Source: Leclercia sp. 29361 (GTDB lineage: Bacteria > Pseudomonadota > Gammaproteobacteria > Enterobacterales > Enterobacteriaceae). Taken from it: DNA of 64,000 nt. Below are positions 38,882 through 48,703 of the stretch, one piece after another (the stretch's first letter is position 1; each line of letters begins with the position of its first letter). The notes under the pieces are model-generated. The model was given only the letters and a program-made list of their open reading frames with translations, did not search any database and was not told the origin of the DNA. The stretch is from contig NZ_CP049786.1 in the NCBI RefSeq assembly GCF_011290365.1, forward strand, positions 4,092,001 through 4,156,000. Direction: 5' to 3'. The translations under genes and the position numbers were made by a program.

Positions 38882-39280
38882 ATGACAACTCCGGTAATTT
38901 CTGGTGACGGCATCTTTTCTCATGTGTTCATTGGCGCAGCCGATGTCGAGAAATCCTCCGCATTTTACGATGTCGTCCTGGGCACGCTTGGTATCAATAA
39001 CCTCGGCCCGTTTGGCAACGGCTGGGTACTCTATGGCCGCGAAAAGCCGGCATTTATCATTGCCCGTCCGGGCAACGGTGAAGCACCTTCCGCTAACGGG
39101 GTGACTGTCGGCTTCGCTGCTGCCACCCCGGAAGAGGTTGATGCTTTCCATGCTGCCGGCCTTGCCGCCGGTGGAGCTGATGAAGGTCAACCTGGCCCGC
39201 GTGGTCACCTTCCCGGGGCCTATGCTGCCTACCTGCGGGATCCGGCGGGTAACAAAATCACGGCGTATACGTTTATCTGA
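38882..39280 (+). CDS. VOC-family (glyoxalase-like) protein of the frm operon
   Basis: 132-aa protein of the vicinal oxygen chelate superfamily, with two beta-alpha-beta-beta-beta units (SHVFIGAADVEKSSAFYDVV; YAAYLRDPAGNKITAYTF). The first metal ligand His is present (SHVFIG), but the position usually held by the last ligand Glu near the C-terminus reads Thr (NKITAY), so metal-dependent catalysis is uncertain. GGAAG precedes the ATG. It sits between frmA and frmB, so it probably assists formaldehyde or aldehyde detoxification. Its exact reaction is unknown. Confidence 0.82.
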   Translation: MTTPVISGDGIFSHVFIGAADVEKSSAFYDVVLGTLGINNLGPFGNGWVLYGREKPAFIIARPGNGEAPSANGVTVGFAAATPEEVDAFHAAGLAAGGADEGQPGPRGHLPGAYAAYLRDPAGNKITAYTFI

Positions 39281-39344
39281 CGTCCGGATTTAAAGATACT
39301 TCCCCTGGCTTCGGTCAGGGGAAATAACCATGAGATAACGGCTG

Positions 39345-40181
39345 ATGGAACTCATTGAGCAGCATGCCAGCTCTGGCGGCTGGCAAAACGTGTACCGGCA
39401 TTATTCACAATCCCTTAATTGTGAAATGAATTTCGGTGTGTATCTTCCTCCCAAAGCAGTAACAGAAAAACTGCCGGTACTATACTGGTTGTCGGGCCTG
39501 ACCTGTACTGAGCAGAATTTCATCACCAAATCAGGTATGCAGCATTATGCAGCCCGGCATAACGTCATCGTTGTTGTCCCGGATACCAGTCCCCGGGGTA
39601 ATAATGTCCCGGATGCCGACAGTTACGATCTTGGCCAGGGGGCCGGTTTTTATCTGAACGCGACGGAACAGCCGTGGAATGTTCATTACAGGATGTATGA
39701 CTATATTCTCAGAGAGCTTCCGGATGTCGTCATGAATCATTTTCCTGCAACGGCAAGAAAATCTATATCCGGTCATTCTATGGGAGGGCTGGGTGCTCTG
39801 GTGCTGGCTCTGCGAAATCCTGGTGAATATGTGAGCGTATCAGCATTTTCCCCGATAGTATCGCCTTCTCAGGTGCCATGGGGGCAACAGGCATTTAGCG
39901 CTTACCTGGGTGAAAACAGAAAAACGTGGGAAGCCTACGATCCAGTCAGCCTCATTTTACAGGGTGAAAAATTACCAGAAATCTTCATTGATCAGGGGCT
40001 GAGTGACGCCTTTTATGAAGAGCAACTGCGCACCAAAATCCTTGAGAGAGTATGCAATGAGATGAACCTCAATGCGTCGTTCCGATATCATACTGGATAC
40101 GACCACAGCTATTATTTCATTTCCAGCTTTATTGGTGAGCACATTGCTTACCATGCCAACAGGCTCAGGCTGTCAGCATGA
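39345..40181 (+). CDS. frmB: S-formylglutathione hydrolase
   Basis: 278-aa esterase that hydrolyses S-formylglutathione to formate and glutathione. The nucleophile Ser is in SGHSMGGLGAL, the oxyanion region in WLSGLTCTEQNF and the catalytic His in GYDHSYYF. The start ATG at 39345 follows the VOC gene by 64 bases and the protein has the usual length of about 278 aa. It completes the frm pathway. The E. coli frmRAB operon has no VOC gene. Confidence 0.95.
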   Translation: MELIEQHASSGGWQNVYRHYSQSLNCEMNFGVYLPPKAVTEKLPVLYWLSGLTCTEQNFITKSGMQHYAARHNVIVVVPDTSPRGNNVPDADSYDLGQGAGFYLNATEQPWNVHYRMYDYILRELPDVVMNHFPATARKSISGHSMGGLGALVLALRNPGEYVSVSAFSPIVSPSQVPWGQQAFSAYLGENRKTWEAYDPVSLILQGEKLPEIFIDQGLSDAFYEEQLRTKILERVCNEMNLNASFRYHTGYDHSYYFISSFIGEHIAYHANRLRLSA

Positions 40182-40264
40182 GTTGATTTCCAGCCTCAGA
40201 AAATGTGCTTAATTTTCAGGCCTGAACAGGGCCTGAACCCTGCAGACCTGAGATGTACTGTAAC

Positions 40265-40304
40265 TGAATCGCCACGGATAATCTAGACACTTCCGAGCCG
40301 TTGA
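40265..40304. repeat. Orphan IS end (same family as the truncated IS at 55780-56507)
   Basis: TGAATCGCCACGGATAATCT followed by AGACACTTC resembles the inward reading of the right end of the truncated element at 56507 (TGAATCGCCACAGGTTTAAC then AGACACCTC). It is oriented as the left end of a minus-strand copy. Nothing else of the element remains here. Confidence 0.6.
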
Positions 40305-40345
40305 TGGACTGACCCCGCCCCGGTAGACGATCCTGCCCTATAGTT
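40305..40345. repeat. Extra copy of an IS3-family terminal sequence next to the element at 40346
   Basis: TGGACTGACCCCGCCCCGGT and the following bases to TATAGTTTG are identical over 43 bases to the inward reading of the right end of the adjacent element (41531-41573). It abuts the true left end TGGACTGACCCCACGCCTGT, which shows that one copy inserted about 41 bases inside the end of another, inverted copy. Confidence 0.75.
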
Positions 40346-40380
40346 TGGACTGACCCCACGCCTGTAGACAAATCCTGTCC

Positions 40381-41236
40381 TCACGACGAGGCCTGTTCGA
40401 AGGCCTCCGGACTGACGTCGCCGAGGTGGCTGTGGCGCCGGGACCGGTTATAGAAGACTTCAATGTAATCGAAGATCCGCCCGGGCCAGATCCCTGGTTT
40501 TATATATGCGTTTTCTGATCCGTTCTTTTTTCAGCGAACTGAAGAACGATTCGGCCACCGCATTATCCCAGCAGTTGCCACGCCGGCTCATGCTCGGCGC
40601 CAGGTTATTGGCCCGGTAGAAGCGCTGCCAGTCGTCACTGCCGTACTGGCTGCCCTGATCGCTATGTACGATAACCTCGCTGTCTGGTTTTCGGCGCCAG
40701 ACCGCCATCATCAGCGCGTCGAGCGCCAGTTCGCGTGAGAGAGTGGGTTTCATCGACCAGCCGACCACATTACGGGCGAAGAGATCGATAACCACCGCCA
40801 GATACAGCCAGCCCTGCCAGGTGCGGATATAAGTAATATCGGTGACCCAGACCTGGGTGGCCCGGACAACGGTGAACTGCCGCTGCACGAGATTAGGAGC
40901 AACGACTGAAGGCCTGCCAGCGATACGACGTGGCGCTTTATAGCCGCGCACAGCTTTAATCCGGTCCAGTTGCATGATCCGACCCACCCGGTTTCTACCA
41001 CAGGTTTCCCCGATTTCGTTCAGATCGCCATGAACCCGCCGGTAACCGTATACGCCTCCGCTCAGGGAATATGAGTCGCGGATAAGCATCAGCAGGCGCT
41101 GGTTATCTTTATCACGCGCCGAGACAGGGTTATGCAGCCACGCATAGAACCCGGCCCGGGCGACATTCAGTACCCGACACATCGTCATCACACCCCATAC
41201 AGTTCGGTGCTCATTGATAAAGCGGTACTTCAGTCG
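40381..41236 (-). pseudogene. IS3-family OrfB transposase, frameshifted near the C-terminus
   Basis: The DDE motifs are present: Asp in VWVTDITYIRTWQG, Asp in VIVHSDQGSQYGS and Glu in CWDNAVAESFFSSLK. Near 40474 two bases are missing relative to the family, changing the frame after DLARAD so that the protein stops early; the normal ending (YNRSRRHSHLGDVSPEAF) is readable in another frame and stops at 40381. Confidence 0.8.
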
Positions 41237-41514
41237 GGCTCCTTTGCAAAGTACCGCGCGGCCTTTTTCAGGATATCCCGTTCTTCTTCGGTGCGTTTTA
41301 GCTGCGCCCGGAGTTTCAGGATCTCGCTTTTAGCTTCCAGTAAATCCCGGGCATGCTGCTCGCTGTTATCAGGTTTGATAGCCCGTAGCCACTTGTAGAG
41401 GCGGTGTGCAGAGACGCCCAGACGCTCAGATACTTAGGCGACGGAATAACCGCGTTCCGTTATCTGACGGACGGCTTCTTCCTTAAATTCAGGTGTAAAT
41501 CGTGGTGTGCCCAT
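41231..41514 (-). pseudogene. IS3-family OrfA with in-frame stop
   Basis: From the ATG at 41514 the frame reads MGTPRFTPEFKEEAVRQITE, then meets TAA after RGYSVA, at the helix-turn-helix; the sequence afterwards (VSERLGVSAHRLYKWL) continues normally to the zipper. One base change would restore it. Confidence 0.8.
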
Positions 41515-41573
41515 ACGCTCCTCCTATACTCAAACTATAGGGCAGGATCGTCTACCGGGGCGGGGTCAGTCCA

Positions 41574-41783
41574 GGGAGCCGTTAACGACCTGATGGCGGT
41601 TGTTCTGGAAAGCTATCTTCGGGAGGAATTCCCCGATACGGGCAAACGAAATGAGTCGCAGAAGAGGTCAATCGACGACACCATTTCGATAGTCCGCTCC
41701 TATCTCCGTTAACTCTGCCAGGCAGATGTCTGATGGGGTCTAAAACTGTAATGAAAGGAAATGACATATGAAATCACGTGCAT
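41574..41783 (+). pseudogene. Relic of a second frmR-frmA locus
   Basis: From 41574 the frame reads GAVNDLMAVVLESYLREEF and on to SIVRSYLR, stop at 41712, matching the C-terminal half of FrmR but clearly diverged from the intact copy at 37419. The N-terminal half is replaced by the IS element. Fifty-six bases later an ATG at 41769 begins MKSRA, as in FrmA, after which similarity is lost. A second, different frm operon was once here. Confidence 0.75.
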
Positions 41784-42130
41784 TATTCATCTGTATTTTT
41801 TAATTGGTACCCGAAACCGCCTGAGTGTCGCCATCAGCTGGGTCTGGAACCACAGCGTCGCGTACCGGGGAGCCCGCATTATCACGGGAGCCAAATCTCC
41901 GGTCCCGGGTACGCCGCCAGCCAGTTCTCATACAGAAGGCGGATCCGCAGGGTACCGCTGAAACTTCAGCGGTGTCCCACATGGTACCACCGGGCCCAGC
42001 TTCAGCAATCTGTTTCCAGTCACACAAACGCTTTTTTCGACGGGCTTTCTGATCGAGCGGTCCGGCACACCAGATACCGTCACAAGAGGTGGCCTTATTA
42101 AGAGCGGACACACCTAGCACAGGAAATTCT
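41784..42130. other. Scrambled non-coding stretch before the uvrA2-like gene
   Basis: 347 bases with short overlapping frames on both strands but no recognisable protein. It must contain the promoter of the uvrA2-like gene. Confidence 0.4.
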
Positions 42131-44782
42131 ATGGCAAAGAAACTTTTCGGTTATCATCCCATCCTGACTGACGACAACAATTCAGTTGTGATTCGCGGTG
42201 CTCGCGAGAACAACCTTAAAGAGGTGGATGTTTCCATTCCGCGCAACGCATTGGTTGTTTTTTCGGGTGTGTCAGGCTCGGGTAAGTCTTCACTGGCCTT
42301 TGGCACCATTTATGCTGAGGCGCAACGGCGCTACTTTGAATCGGTTGCCCCCTACGCTCGTCGCCTCATTGATCAGGTCGGGGTTCCGGATGTGGATGCC
42401 ATTGACGGACTGCCGCCAGCCGTTGCGCTTCAGCAACAACGCGGTGCCAGTAACGCGCGCTCCTCTGTCGGCAGCGTGACCACCTTATCCAGTCTGGTGC
42501 GAATGATGTACTCACGGGCGGGCGCTTATCCTGCCGGACAACCGATGCTGTATGCCGAGGATTTTTCTCCCAACACGCCGCAGGGGGCATGCCCTTCTTG
42601 CCATGGTCTGGGCCATATCTATGAGGTAACTGAAACACTGATGGTGCCCGATCCCTCACTTAGTATCCGTGAAAAGGCTATTGCTTCCTGGCCCCCGGCC
42701 TGGCACGGACAGAATCTGCGGGATATTCTGGTGACGCTGGGGTATGACATCGACACTCCCTGGAAAAATCTGCCAGCGGAAGACCGTCAGTGGATCCTTT
42801 TTACCGAAGACACCCCCACTGTACCGGTTTTCCCGGGACTGAGTCCGGAAGATACGCGCGAAGCCGTCAGGAAAAAAATGACGCCGGGTTATATGGGGAC
42901 CTTCACCGGGGCACGTCGTTATGTGCTACATACCTTCGCCAGCACGCAAAGCGCGTTGATGAGAAAACGAGTCTCCCGTTTTATGGAAGGCAAGCTGTGT
43001 CCGGTCTGTCACGGGAAAAGACTGAAGTCAGAATCATTGTCCGTCACCTTTGCCGGTGTGGACATTGGTGAATTTATGCAGATGCCCTTAGACCAGCTGG
43101 CGGAATTGCTCCTTCCAATCTCCCGGGGGGATTTCAGTGCCCACCACGCCGGCGCAGATGCCGACAGGGATATCACCCGTCGGGATCTGACAGAGCGTGC
43201 TGCATCCGGAAAAGCGGTCCATTCCGATAACGCCGATGTCTGCCGGACATCGGCGTTATCGGAAGAGAAACGACTGGCGGCACAACGGCTGACCGGTGGT
43301 GTCATGGCCCGGTTGTATCAGTTGCAGAAGCTGGGGCTGGGTTATCTTACGCTGGACAGAGCAACCCCAACTCTATCTGCAGGAGAGCTTCAGCGACTGC
43401 GTCTTGCCACGCAACTCAGTTCGATGCTGTTTGGTGTGGTCTATGTTCTTGATGAACCGTCTGCGGGTCTGCACCCCTCAGACAGTAAAGCGCTTTACGA
43501 TGCGCTTGAGAACCTTCGTGATGCCGGCAACTCGGTGTTTGTCGTTGAACATGATCTTAACCTGATGCGACGGGCGCAATGGCTTGTTGATGTGGGACCG
43601 TCGGCTGGTGAACAGGGAGGACATGTTCTCTACAGTGGTATTCCTGAAGATCTGAAAGCCGTCACCCAATCTCGTACCGCGCGTTATTTATTTGATGAAG
43701 TCCGGCCACCACAATCTTTTGCCCGTATCCCATCCGGGTGGCTGAAACTGCAGGGGATCCATCGCCACAATCTTAAGTGGATCGATGTTGATATTCCTCT
43801 GGGTGTGCTGACAGCCGTGACGGGAGTCTCTGGCTCCGGTAAATCCAGTCTGATTGCCCAGGCCTTACCGGAACTGGTGCTTTCTTCACTTGGCGGTGAG
43901 CCAGAAGACGTGCTTTCCGAAGCCAGCGACGCTGAGGGGCCATCCGTAACGGAGAAAACGTACGGTACCCTGACCGGTGATACCGGACTGGTAAAGCGTC
44001 TGGTTCAGGTTGACCAGAAACCGATAGGCAGGACCCCCCGTTCAAACCTGGCGACATATACCGGGTTGTTTGATCCTGTTCGTAAGCTCTTTGCCGGAAC
44101 GACTGACGCCAAACTCCATCATTACGATGCGGGTCAATTCTCTTTCAATGTGGCAAAAGGCCGCTGTGCAACCTGTGAAGGTGAAGGATTCGTCAGCGTG
44201 GAGCTGTTGTTTATGCCGAGCGTGTATGCACCGTGCCCGACCTGCCATGGCGCGCGGTATAACCGGGATACTCTCAGGATCTGCTGGCAGGACAAAAATA
44301 TCGCGGAGGTCCTGCATATGACGGTGGATGAAGCCAGTCAGTTCTTTGCGACTGAAGAACCAGTGGCTCGTCCCCTCCGTCTGCTGAGTGAAATTGGTCT
44401 GGGCTACCTGCGTCTGGGACAACCAGCAACCGAGTTATCCGGAGGGGAGGCGCAAAGGATCAAGCTGGCAACCGAACTACAACGTAGCCAACGTGGCCAC
44501 ACGTTGTATATCCTAGATGAACCGACAACCGGCCTGCATGCTTCAGACGCCGACCGCCTCCTTGTGCAGCTGCAGCGGCTTGTTGATGCAGAAAATACGG
44601 TGATAATGATTGAACACGATATGCGGGCGGTTACTCAGGCAGACCAGGTTATCGACATCGGTCCTGGAGCGGGACATGAGGGAGGACGCCTGGTTGCCGC
44701 AGGAACTCCCGAACAGGTATCGCAGGTCAAAGAAAGCCGTACCGCACAGTATATTGCCAGGGAACTCTCACGGAACGGTTAA
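42131..44782 (+). CDS. UvrA2-like excinuclease ABC protein (class without UvrB-binding domain)
   Basis: 883-aa protein with two ABC modules: Walker [13 protein letters not shown] and [12 protein letters not shown], signatures [13 protein letters not shown] and [13 protein letters not shown], and Walker [15 protein letters not shown] and [14 protein letters not shown]. Zinc cysteines are in [29 protein letters not shown] and [13 protein letters not shown]. The region between the first Walker A and the first zinc pair is short, as in UvrA2 proteins that lack the UvrB-binding domain. AGGA precedes the ATG at 42131. UvrA2 proteins are linked to DNA-damage or drug tolerance; here a role in repair of aldehyde damage is inference. 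Confidence 0.85.
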   Translation: MAKKLFGYHPILTDDNNSVVIRGARENNLKEVDVSIPRNALVVFSGVSGSGKSSLAFGTIYAEAQRRYFESVAPYARRLIDQVGVPDVDAIDGLPPAVALQQQRGASNARSSVGSVTTLSSLVRMMYSRAGAYPAGQPMLYAEDFSPNTPQGACPSCHGLGHIYEVTETLMVPDPSLSIREKAIASWPPAWHGQNLRDILVTLGYDIDTPWKNLPAEDRQWILFTEDTPTVPVFPGLSPEDTREAVRKKMTPGYMGTFTGARRYVLHTFASTQSALMRKRVSRFMEGKLCPVCHGKRLKSESLSVTFAGVDIGEFMQMPLDQLAELLLPISRGDFSAHHAGADADRDITRRDLTERAASGKAVHSDNADVCRTSALSEEKRLAAQRLTGGVMARLYQLQKLGLGYLTLDRATPTLSAGELQRLRLATQLSSMLFGVVYVLDEPSAGLHPSDSKALYDALENLRDAGNSVFVVEHDLNLMRRAQWLVDVGPSAGEQGGHVLYSGIPEDLKAVTQSRTARYLFDEVRPPQSFARIPSGWLKLQGIHRHNLKWIDVDIPLGVLTAVTGVSGSGKSSLIAQALPELVLSSLGGEPEDVLSEASDAEGPSVTEKTYGTLTGDTGLVKRLVQVDQKPIGRTPRSNLATYTGLFDPVRKLFAGTTDAKLHHYDAGQFSFNVAKGRCATCEGEGFVSVELLFMPSVYAPCPTCHGARYNRDTLRICWQDKNIAEVLHMTVDEASQFFATEEPVARPLRLLSEIGLGYLRLGQPATELSGGEAQRIKLATELQRSQRGHTLYILDEPTTGLHASDADRLLVQLQRLVDAENTVIMIEHDMRAVTQADQVIDIGPGAGHEGGRLVAAGTPEQVSQVKESRTAQYIARELSRNG

Positions 44783-44796
44783 AAAGGGCTGTGTCG

Positions 44797-45166
44797 TCAT
44801 TGCGTCAATGGCGGCACATTCCCGGCGTGTTCTGTATCAGTAATCTCCCGCAGGTATAATTTCAGCGCATCCCACTGGTTCAGCGCGTACGCGAACGCCT
44901 TCGACAGCTCCGAGTGCCGTGACAGCGTTTTCTGCTTTTCACGCAGCCAGCCCTCCAGCGCGGTCAGCAGCGGTACCGCTTTTTCCTGCCGAATGGCCAG
45001 CCGTTCCGCCGCGCTTTTGCCCCGGATGCCCGCCTCGATGCCATACAGCTCGCCGATACGGCACAGCGCTTCGGTCGTGGTGTCAGAGGGCGTCCGCACG
45101 TGCACGTCCGCCTGCAACACCCCGCTGAACCCCGCAAGATGCGACTGCGGATGTGTAACGCTGGCG
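44797..45166 (-). pseudogene. IS66-family transposase relic
   Basis: The segment encodes HVRTPSDTTTEALCRIGELY, GIEAGIRGKSAAERLAIRQE and KTLSRHSELSKAFAYALNQW, which match the central-to-C-terminal part of IS66 TnpC. An internal deletion joins GVLQAD to VHVRT, and the C-terminus after ALNQW is replaced by other sequence. It is a fragment next to the uvrA2-like gene. Confidence 0.75.
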
Positions 45167-45722
45167 TGATAGAAATTTTAAGTCAGTCATCAGGTGTCCA
45201 CCTAATTAGGGGTCAGTTTGGATATCGAAAATTATTGTACGTCAAGGTTATTTTTTGACCTCTCTACTTTAGCGGGCCTCAGCCGACGAAACTTATCGGA
45301 AGCCGGTACCGGCCAGTCTGACTGAAGATGGAAGCAAAATTAATGCTGTGGGCTACCATACCTTCTTTAACAGGTGATTTGTGAACTGCAACTTCTCGGA
45401 ACGGGAGTTTGCGCAAGGACCGGAAGTCCGCTTTTCGCTCATAGCGGACCGTTCCTGCGCACATGTCTGCTATGTGGTAGAGGCAGACAATACTTACAGC
45501 ACAGGGCGTTAATAAATACGGAACAGATCAACCGCAGATGCCTCCTCCTGAATGTATTAATTTTGCTATCTCGTCGGCAAAATCAGGGAACAAGTCTGGA
45601 TATGGAAGCGCCTGGCAGCTGAAAGTATGAATAATAACGCCCTGACAGGATATTTTATTGCACCCTGTCAAAAGTCATACATTCTTTCCCGGTTTTTGCT
45701 TTCTCATACCGGATAACTCTAT
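45167..45722. other. Gene-free mosaic stretch
   Basis: 556 bases with no supported gene. A few short frames overlap on both strands. It separates the IS66 relic from the 3' end of the formaldehyde dehydrogenase pseudogene and is probably junk from earlier insertions. Confidence 0.45.
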
Positions 45723-46857
45723 TTAAGGCTTAAGGATAACCTTCGTCCATCCTTCATCCCGCTCATCGAAGTGCTTATATCCGGCAGGAGCCTCTTCAAG
45801 CGAAAGACGATGAGAAATTATTTTGCCCGGACTGGCTTTATCGTGATGGATGAGGCGAGACAGCTGACGGTTATAGGCCTTAACGTTCGCCTGGCCGGTA
45901 CGGATTGCCTGTCCTTTAAACCAGAAACTCCCAAAATCAAATGGCATCTTACCCTCTCTGGCAAGCTCCGATTCAGCCCCCGGATCCTGAGGAATAAAGA
46001 CGCCAACCACACCAATTCCCCCGGTTGCTTTCGTCGACGCAACAAGACTGTTCATGGTAACAGAGTTATCTTCATGGCCATGTTTGTTACAGCACTGATA
46101 GCCAACACATTCGCAGCCACAATCCGTACCGCGTCCATCCGTCAGGTCGAGAATTTTTTGTACAGCTTCATCGCCAGTAGCATTGATGCCCGTCGCCCCC
46201 ATTTTTTTCAGCCAGAGCCAACCGGTCTGTGTGCGTATCAACCACAAACACCTGTGAAGCACCTTTAATGATCGCCGAATGAGCTGCCATCAAACCGACC
46301 GGCCCCGCGCCATAAATGGCCACGCTTTCACCAGGCTTCAATCCGGCAAGTTCTGTTGCATGCCAGCCGGTAGGAAAAATGTCAGAGAGCATCACATAAT
46401 CATCTTCTTTTTCTGCCGCATCAGGGGGAAGAACAAGGCAGTTAAAGTCGGCAAATGGCACCCGAAGAAGTTCCGCCTGACCTCCCTCCCAGGGACCCAT
46501 TTCAGCAAAACCATAAGCTGCGCCTGCCGTACCCGGATTGGTAGTGAGACAAAAGCCAGTCAGACCTTTTTCACAGTTTTCGCAAAAACCACATCCCACG
46601 TTAAACGGCAGACAAACATAGTCGCCCACCTTAATACGTTCAACGCCTGAGCCAATTTCGACCACTTCACCCAGGTTTTCGTGACCCAGAATCCGTCCCT
46701 GTTCAAAGCTGGTCCGGCCCTCATACATGTGCAAGTCCGACCCACAAATGTTGGTGGTGGTGATGCGGACGAGTACATCCGTGGGGCGGACAATTTTCGC
46801 ATCCGGTACGTCTTTTACTTTTACATCATAAGGACCGTTGTAAATTACTGCTTTCAT
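45723..46857 (-). pseudogene. Glutathione-independent formaldehyde dehydrogenase (zinc ADH), frameshifted at an A7 run
   Basis: The N-terminal part (start 46857, MKAVIYNGPYDVKVKDVPDA) has the zinc ligands CGSDLHMYEGR and GHENLGEV and structural cysteines CGFCENCEKGLTGFC, and the cofactor motif IYGAGPVGLMAAHSA. At 46202-46208 a run of seven T (seven A on the coding strand) shifts the frame after LALAEK; six would restore MGATGINATGDEAVQKI and the rest (DLTDGRGTDCGCECVGYQ) to 45723. The family oxidises formaldehyde with NAD without glutathione. AAGGAG precedes the start. Transcriptional slippage on the run could restore some product. Confidence 0.85.
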
Positions 46858-46914
46858 GATCTTCTCCTTCTTGCGTGCGGAAAGGAAATGCTGCCCCGCG
46901 GATTGGGGTATCAA

Positions 46915-47288
46915 TCGAGTTTAGCTGCCATAACAGATCTCGCGATCGGCGAAAGGACGATTAGGATGTTTCTTAACTAAGTGCATTGAAGTCTGTAAGA
47001 CAGGTACTTACCGATGAAGGCTGCCTGGAAAACGTAAAAACATCACACGTTAATCCGGTTTTTTTAAGCAGGCAAGGGATTACGGACAGCTTTGAGCGAG
47101 AAGCGGATAAAGTAAATCTATCTCATTTCTGCATTGTGCCAGAAGTAGACATAGGTGAATTAGGTAACCCTAGAGATGCACTTTGAATCAATGATATGAA
47201 ATGCTGAAAAGGTAATTAACTAATTCAAAATTTGAATAATCAGTTATCTCTTCCATGCTTAATACGTAACCTTAGCTAAGGAGAAATT
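46915..47288. other. Divergent promoter region between formaldehyde dehydrogenase and Csp genes
   Basis: About 370 bases. It holds the promoters of the two divergent genes. A 66-codon frame at 46986-47186 has no ribosome-binding site or recognisable motif and is not called. Confidence 0.45.
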
Positions 47289-47615
47289 ATGTTAGACGAA
47301 TACAAAAAATGCATCGAAGCCTGTTATCTATGTGCAACGGCATGTGATAACTGTGCGGCTTCGTGTCTCGACGAAGAGAATCTGGAGATGATGCGCGAGT
47401 GCATAAAACTGGATATGCAGTGTGCAAATATCTGCCGTCTTGCAGCTCAATTCATGACACTAAATAGCGGGTCTGCCCAGGATCTTTGCCGTCTTTGCGC
47501 TGATGTTTGTCAGAAGTGCGGTGACGAGTGTGGAAAGCATGAACATGACCATTGTCAGGATTGCTCAAGCGCTTGTCATCACTGCGCCGAACAATGCAGA
47601 AAGATGGCCGCCTGA
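47289..47615 (+). CDS. Four-helix-bundle copper-storage-like protein (Csp/DUF326)
   Basis: 108-aa cytoplasmic protein with 19 cysteines in helical spacing (CxxxC, CxxC) at residues 8, 12, 15, 19, 22, 26, 38, 45, 49, 67, 70, 74, 77, 81, 89, 92, 96, 99 and 103. This matches the Csp3 and DUF326 family, whose four-helix bundles fill with Cu(I). No signal peptide is present. AAGGAG lies a few bases upstream and a terminator follows. Beside a formaldehyde dehydrogenase, its many thiols might also buffer aldehydes, which is inference. Confidence 0.88.
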   Translation: MLDEYKKCIEACYLCATACDNCAASCLDEENLEMMRECIKLDMQCANICRLAAQFMTLNSGSAQDLCRLCADVCQKCGDECGKHEHDHCQDCSSACHHCAEQCRKMAA

Positions 47616-47632
47616 GAAAAACTCAAATTACC

Positions 47633-47655
47633 AAACCCGCTTCGGCGGGGTTTTA
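47633..47655 (+). terminator. Terminator of the Csp-like gene
   Basis: AAACCCGC and GCGGGGTTTT arms around TTCG, followed by a T-tract, about 17 bases after the stop codon. Confidence 0.85.
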
Positions 47656-48001
47656 TATTCCCGGTAATAAGTCGTAGAAGGATGAGATAGATGAGTTTAA
47701 GAGTACGGGCGGGAAATAGATCTACTCGAAAGTACTAGCCTCAATGACAAATTCTGGCACAGATTATTTGATTGGCTCAATGTCCGTTTTCGCTGACAGC
47801 GGACTGCACCCCGCCGGGGTGACCGCTTCGTGCCAGAATTGGACGTTTCCAAAATCTGCATGCACTAATCGGTGGAGAGCAGATCTCACTGCATAGCCAT
47901 GCAGACGCGCAGAAATCATCAGGGGCGTTTGAAAGGTGCCGGAAACAGGCGGGAGGCCCGCAGAAACGTGCTGAGGGCGCCTGCGGCGGTGCGCCCAAGG
48001 G
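47656..48001. other. Non-coding stretch before the LysR fragment
   Basis: 346 bases without a supported gene. Near 47935-48001 one frame (RRNVLRAPAAVRPRV) vaguely resembles the linker before the LysR effector domain, so the missing N-terminal part may be scrambled here. Confidence 0.4.
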
Positions 48002-48661
48002 TTGTTTATGTTTAATATGGCAGAACTTTCCTGTCGCTATCATTTTGACGCCCGCTATTCGCTCATAGATATGCCTGTCGCGTTTGCGGCTTTACTTGTT
48101 ATACCCAACCTGCCTGATTTTTATCGCCAGCATCCCGGAATTGAAATTATCCTGAGCAGCTCAGACCGCCGACGGAATATGCTGCATGATGGCCTGGACT
48201 GCATACTGAGGGTGGGGGAGCTGGACGATGGCGACTATATCGCAAAGGAGGTGGGAACCGTTAAAATGACGACCTGCGCCAGTCCTGCGTATCTTGATCA
48301 ACACGGCACCCCGGAAACAATGGACGAGTTGCAGCAGCATCAGGCCGTCAACTGGATTAACAGCAGCAACAGACAAGTTATGCCCTGGACATTCGGGACG
48401 TCAGAGGGCTCCACCGAAATTGAACTTCCAGGCAGGCTTGTCGTGGATAACTCAGAAGCCTACATTGCAGCAGGCCTGGCGGGGCTGGGAATACTACAGG
48501 GCATGAATATTTTTTTGCAGCCTTATCTCGATCGCGGGCTGTTGGTAGAGGTTCTGCCAGATAATACGTCCCCGAATCGCAAACTGTAACTTCTGTATCC
48601 GCACCGCCATCTCTCCCGAAAAGTACGGGCGTTTACCGACTGGCTGGAAAGTTTATTGTAA
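48002..48661 (+). pseudogene. LysR-family regulator fragment lacking the helix-turn-helix
   Basis: The frame encodes a LysR effector-binding domain (DMPVAFAALLVIPNLPDFYR; ILRVGELDDGDYIAKEVG; AAGLAGLGILQGMNIFL). The N-terminal DNA-binding domain is absent, and an in-frame TAA after TSPNRKL at 48587-48589 interrupts the C-terminus, which resumes as LLYPHRHLSRKVRAFTDWL to 48661. It cannot act as a DNA-binding regulator. Confidence 0.8.
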
Positions 48662-48703
48662 ACGCCTGGGGGCCTGCAGCCTGCTGGTACGTGCGCTGGC
48701 CTT

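Larger units (their letters stand above)
40346..41573 (-). mobile_element. Decayed IS3-family element, about 1.2 kb
   Basis: Both ends begin TGGACTGACCCC. orfA has an internal stop and orfB a frameshift, so the element cannot make its own transposase. The right end lies inside a second frmR-like gene (41574-41712). No target duplication is seen, since the left flank is an extra IS end rather than the other half of that gene. Confidence 0.85.

Noticed and set aside
41404..41712. Open frame of 102 codons that looks like a whole gene ending in FrmR-like sequence
   Set aside because: Its first half is read from the antisense strand of the IS element, so only the last part is real frmR sequence; it is reported as a relic.
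44797..45120. Possible small independent gene (107 codons) after the uvrA2-like gene
   Set aside because: The content matches internal IS66 transposase sequence with a deletion and a foreign C-terminus, so it is a relic, not a gene.
46986..47186. 66-codon frame between formaldehyde dehydrogenase and the Csp-like gene
   Set aside because: No Shine-Dalgarno sequence and no motif; the region serves as a divergent promoter.
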